DNA from: Subsaximicrobium wynnwilliamsii
GTDB lineage: Bacteria > Bacteroidota > Bacteroidia > Flavobacteriales > Flavobacteriaceae
NCBI RefSeq assembly: GCF_007997225.1
Contig: NZ_VORM01000001.1
Span: 290,224-354,223, forward strand
Reading direction: 5' to 3'
DNA: 64,000 nucleotides
The notes under the pieces are model-generated. The model searched no databases. It saw only the letters and a list, made by a program, of their open reading frames with translations, and was not told the origin of the DNA. Positions 63,499-64,000 of this stretch are shown here, piece by piece; the stretch's first letter is position 1; the number at the start of each line of letters is the position of its first letter. A program made the position numbers and the translations under genes.

Positions 63499-63708
63499 CT
63501 ATTTTTTTGAGCCATAAATAGATGGTTTTTGGAAAGGTGGATTTGTCCGAATCTTTCTTTTAAATGATTAGAACACTGGTGTCAAATTTGTGTTGTGTTA
63601 ATTATTAGAAACGTAGAATTCTTCCTGTATAGAATACAATAATTTTTGCATGATCTTAAAATCCCACAACTTTATGGCTTGATCCAAAAGGGATAAATCA
63701 GATATCAT

Positions 63709-63873
63709 ATATCTGAAATTATAGCAAAGATTGGAAAAGAAAAATATGAAACCACCTCAACCGTTGGAAAGCATACAATAATAGCCAATGAACCATTGGC
63801 AGTTGGCAAAGATAAAGGACCAACACCTTATGAACTTCTGCTGATGGCTTTAGGAAGTTTTGTAGCCATGACC
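63709..63873 (+). pseudogene. OsmC-like gene remnant, start lost and 3' part displaced
   Basis: From ATA at 63709 the frame reads SEIIAKIGKEKYETTSTVGK, then HTIIANEPLAVGKDKGPTPYELLLMALGSFVAMT, a clear N-terminal half of an OsmC/Ohr-family protein. The codon where Met is expected is ATA, and a TAA lies five codons upstream with no ATG between. The normal Cys of the family motif (ALGSC) is Phe here. Homology stops after AMT, where the IS3-type element seems to begin. Inactive. Confidence 0.82.
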
Positions 63874-64000
63874 TGGAGTGTCTACATTTGCTGTGACGAA
63901 TTTATCTAGTCCGAAAACTATAACTTTGTATTATGAGAAGAAATTTCGACAATGAATTTAAAACAACTGTGGTAGAATTGCTGCAGGCAGGTAAAAGTGT
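63874..64000 (+). mobile_element. IS3-family element, left end (continues past window)
   Basis: The OsmC homology breaks at about 63873; the next bases TGGAGTGTCTAC would be the left end, followed by 59 bp to the transposase orfA start, a normal spacing. The other end and target duplication are outside the window. Confidence 0.7.
63933..64000 (+). CDS. IS3-family transposase OrfA (partial)
   Basis: MRRNFDNEFKTTVVELLQAG is the N-terminus of an IS3-type OrfA helix-turn-helix protein, which binds the element ends; the rest is cut by the window edge. A -7 element (TAACTTTG, 63921-63928) precedes the ATG by only 4 bp. Confidence 0.82.
   Translation, partial: MRRNFDNEFKTTVVELLQAGKS

Overview
The window looks like a chromosomal segment of a marine-type Flavobacteriaceae (Bacteroidota). 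The evidence is promoters of the TAnnTTTG type, little Shine-Dalgarno sequence ahead of genes, many short lipoprotein signals, alpha-glucan enzymes of the Sus type, CheB/CheR/PAS hybrid kinases, and dispersed palindromic repeats of a kind I associate with this family. The species cannot be named from the sequence. No rRNA, tRNA or CRISPR array was found.

Layout. (1) 1-10.3 kb is the right part of an alpha-glucan (starch/maltodextrin) utilisation locus, all on the + strand: a GH65 phosphorylase cut by the window edge, GH13, GH31, GH13, GH13. Two of its gaps hold clusters of palindromic repeats. The transporter half of the locus (SusC/SusD, regulator) would lie to the left. (2) 10.5-26.1 kb holds mixed housekeeping and stress genes: a small secreted protein, a GAF protein tail-to-tail with an HD/Pycsar-type membrane protein, an egtB-egtD ergothioneine pair, a very large phosphoesterase/outer-membrane-barrel fusion followed by a DUF2254 protein, a lipoprotein, a GH3-family adenylase-like protein and a DUF2797 protein. 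(3) 26.1-38.2 kb is mostly on the - strand: a repeat-rich spacer, a giant CheB-CheR-PAS-histidine kinase with two stand-alone receivers, an MscS channel and an FbpABC ferric-iron importer. (4) 38.3-39.6 kb carries a decayed IS4-family transposase. (5) 39.8-46 kb holds two surface/secreted proteins, a cytochrome b561-like protein and a VIT-type metal transporter. (6) 46.2-52.9 kb is a Crp/Fnr regulator followed by a tight six-gene operon (TolC, HlyD, ABC-2 permease, hydrolase, DoxX, oxidoreductase). (7) 53-59.7 kb holds a broken 3-hydroxyacyl-CoA dehydrogenase, a glyoxalase-fold protein, a yellow/MRJP-like lipoprotein, and a TetR-headed set (two reductases/dehydrogenases plus a DJ-1/PfpI protein) that looks like a reactive-aldehyde response. 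(8) 60-63.5 kb is a two-gene outer-membrane operon (multi-barrel protein plus OmpA-like protein) behind a clear promoter and a perfect palindrome. (9) The right edge holds an OsmC-like gene that has lost its start and is cut by an IS3-family element running off the window.

The least explained items are the HD/Pycsar-TM fusion, the phosphoesterase/kinase-like/barrel protein, the ABC permease operon without an ATPase, the nested palindromes, and the dispersed repeat shared by the spacers at 26.1 kb and 44.0 kb. No complete, clearly new multi-gene system is proven by the sequence alone; the HD/Pycsar-type protein is the closest candidate.
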